Shown here: positions 63,384 through 64,000 of the stretch, one piece after another
Layout: each line of letters starts with the position of its first letter
Numbering within the stretch: position 1 is the stretch's first letter
Source: an uncultured Roseobacter sp.
GTDB lineage: Bacteria > Pseudomonadota > Alphaproteobacteria > Rhodobacterales > Rhodobacteraceae
Reading direction: 5' to 3'
Assembly (NCBI RefSeq): GCF_947491795.1
Contig: NZ_CANLKW010000001.1
Coordinates: 806,001 to 870,000 of the forward strand
Length of the DNA: 64,000 nt
Translations under genes and position numbers: made by a program
Notes under the pieces: generated by a model
Database searches by the model: none
Told to the model about the DNA's origin: nothing
What the model saw: only the letters and a program-made list of their open reading frames with translations

Positions 63384-64000
63384 CGGGTGACGCAGAGCGC
63401 AAGATGCAGTTTCTCTACGCTCTGCGCTCACGCGGAGTAACAGACAAACGTGTGCTGCAGGCCATGGAATCGATAGATCGCGGGCCGTTCATCCGGGGCA
63501 TTTTTTCTGACCGTGCTTACGAGGATATGCCCCTGCCGATCGCCTGCGGGCAGACCATCAGCCAGCCCTCCATTGTGGGGCTGATGACCCAGGCGCTGAA
63601 AATCTCTCCCCGCGACAAGGTGCTCGAAGTCGGCACCGGCTCAGGCTACCAGGCCGCTGTGCTCAGTCGCCTCGCCCGCCGCGTCTATACCGTCGACCGT
63701 TACAGCCGTCTTGTACGGGAAGCCCGCACGCTTTTTGACGAAATGGACCTGACAAACATCACGGCGATCACGGCCGATGGCAGCTTTGGTCTGCCTGATC
63801 AGGCGCCGTTTGACAGGATCATCGTGACCGCAGCGGCCGAGGATCCGCCGGGGACGCTGCTGGGTCAGCTGAAAACGGGCGGTATCATGGTTGTACCTGT
63901 CGGGCAGTCGGATGCGGTCCAGCATCTGATCGTCGCCCGCAAGACCGAAAACGGCGTCGAATACGAAGAACTCCGCCAGGTCCGTTTTGTGCCCTTGCTC
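63380..64000 (+). CDS. pcm: Protein-L-isoaspartate O-methyltransferase (3' partial)
   Basis: Pcm methylates abnormal isoaspartyl residues so that damaged proteins can be repaired. The visible 207 codons start at the ATG overlapping the surE stop and run off the window without a stop. The active-site region [17 protein letters not shown] and the SAM-binding motif [15 protein letters not shown] are intact, and the C-terminal [10 protein letters not shown] block is present. Normal length is about 210-215, so only a few residues are missing. Confidence 0.95.
   Translation, partial: MTGDAERKMQFLYALRSRGVTDKRVLQAMESIDRGPFIRGIFSDRAYEDMPLPIACGQTISQPSIVGLMTQALKISPRDKVLEVGTGSGYQAAVLSRLARRVYTVDRYSRLVREARTLFDEMDLTNITAITADGSFGLPDQAPFDRIIVTAAAEDPPGTLLGQLKTGGIMVVPVGQSDAVQHLIVARKTENGVEYEELRQVRFVPLL

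Overview
The window is high-GC alphaproteobacterial chromosome of Roseobacter-group (Rhodobacteraceae) type. The evidence is a LexA gene with a GAAC-N7-GAAC SOS box, a GTA-type holin/endolysin pair, a fused indolepyruvate oxidoreductase, typical Rhodobacteraceae intergenic repeats, and a puc operon for the LH2 antenna of aerobic anoxygenic phototrophs. It is almost entirely protein-coding. I see no tRNA, rRNA, CRISPR array, transposase or integrase.

Layout. 1-7.4 kb: molybdopterin genes moaC (cut by the window edge) and moeA, SOS-controlled lexA, comEC on the other strand, gltX and gltA. 7.4-8.0 kb: a candidate small RNA and a small hypothetical gene. 8.0-15.9 kb: a long minus-strand run (acyltransferase, murI, argC, ccmE, endolysin, holin, ccmF, ccmH, enoyl-CoA hydratase). 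In it a phage/GTA lysis cassette splits the cytochrome c maturation genes, and ccmF appears to have its own, probably leaderless, promoter. 15.9-23 kb: fused indolepyruvate ferredoxin oxidoreductase, a divergent LysR regulator, a second candidate sRNA and a large MscS channel. 23-32.3 kb: purL, a CoxE/MoxR pair, pyrC, pyrE and dnaB.

32.6-36.0 kb is the photosynthesis segment. Two PpsR/CrtJ-type boxes precede pucB, pucA and pucC, followed by a translationally coupled gene for a protein with seven exact-period 25-residue repeats, and a terminator. PucA has Phe44-Leu45 where ordinary LH2 has Tyr-Tyr or Tyr-Trp, and a roughly 60-residue C-terminal extension. This points to a blue-shifted LH2 with an uncharacterised accessory protein, the strongest novelty candidate here. 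36-39.5 kb: a DUF1194 protein, alr and the mlaE/mlaF lipid transporter genes.

39.8-54.7 kb is the accessory part. It starts with a lone, less GC-rich PD-(D/E)XK-like nuclease gene. Then two 209-bp direct repeats (5 mismatches, no gaps) bracket about 12 kb of catabolic and transport genes: flavin monooxygenase, cupin, AraC regulator, RidA, LysR regulator, aldehyde dehydrogenase, an M19-like protein lacking metal ligands, two linked uncharacterised proteins and a BCCT transporter. An inverted repeat, TTCAG-N5-CTGAA, occurs both before the LysR gene and before the aldehyde dehydrogenase gene, suggesting one local regulon for uptake and breakdown of a betaine-like compound whose identity the sequence does not give.

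54.1-64 kb: a PPOX flavoprotein divergent from an animal-type heme peroxidase, then housekeeping genes radA, cvpA, an orphan histidine kinase, purF, a DUF1801 protein, a short-chain dehydrogenase, surE and pcm (cut by the window end).
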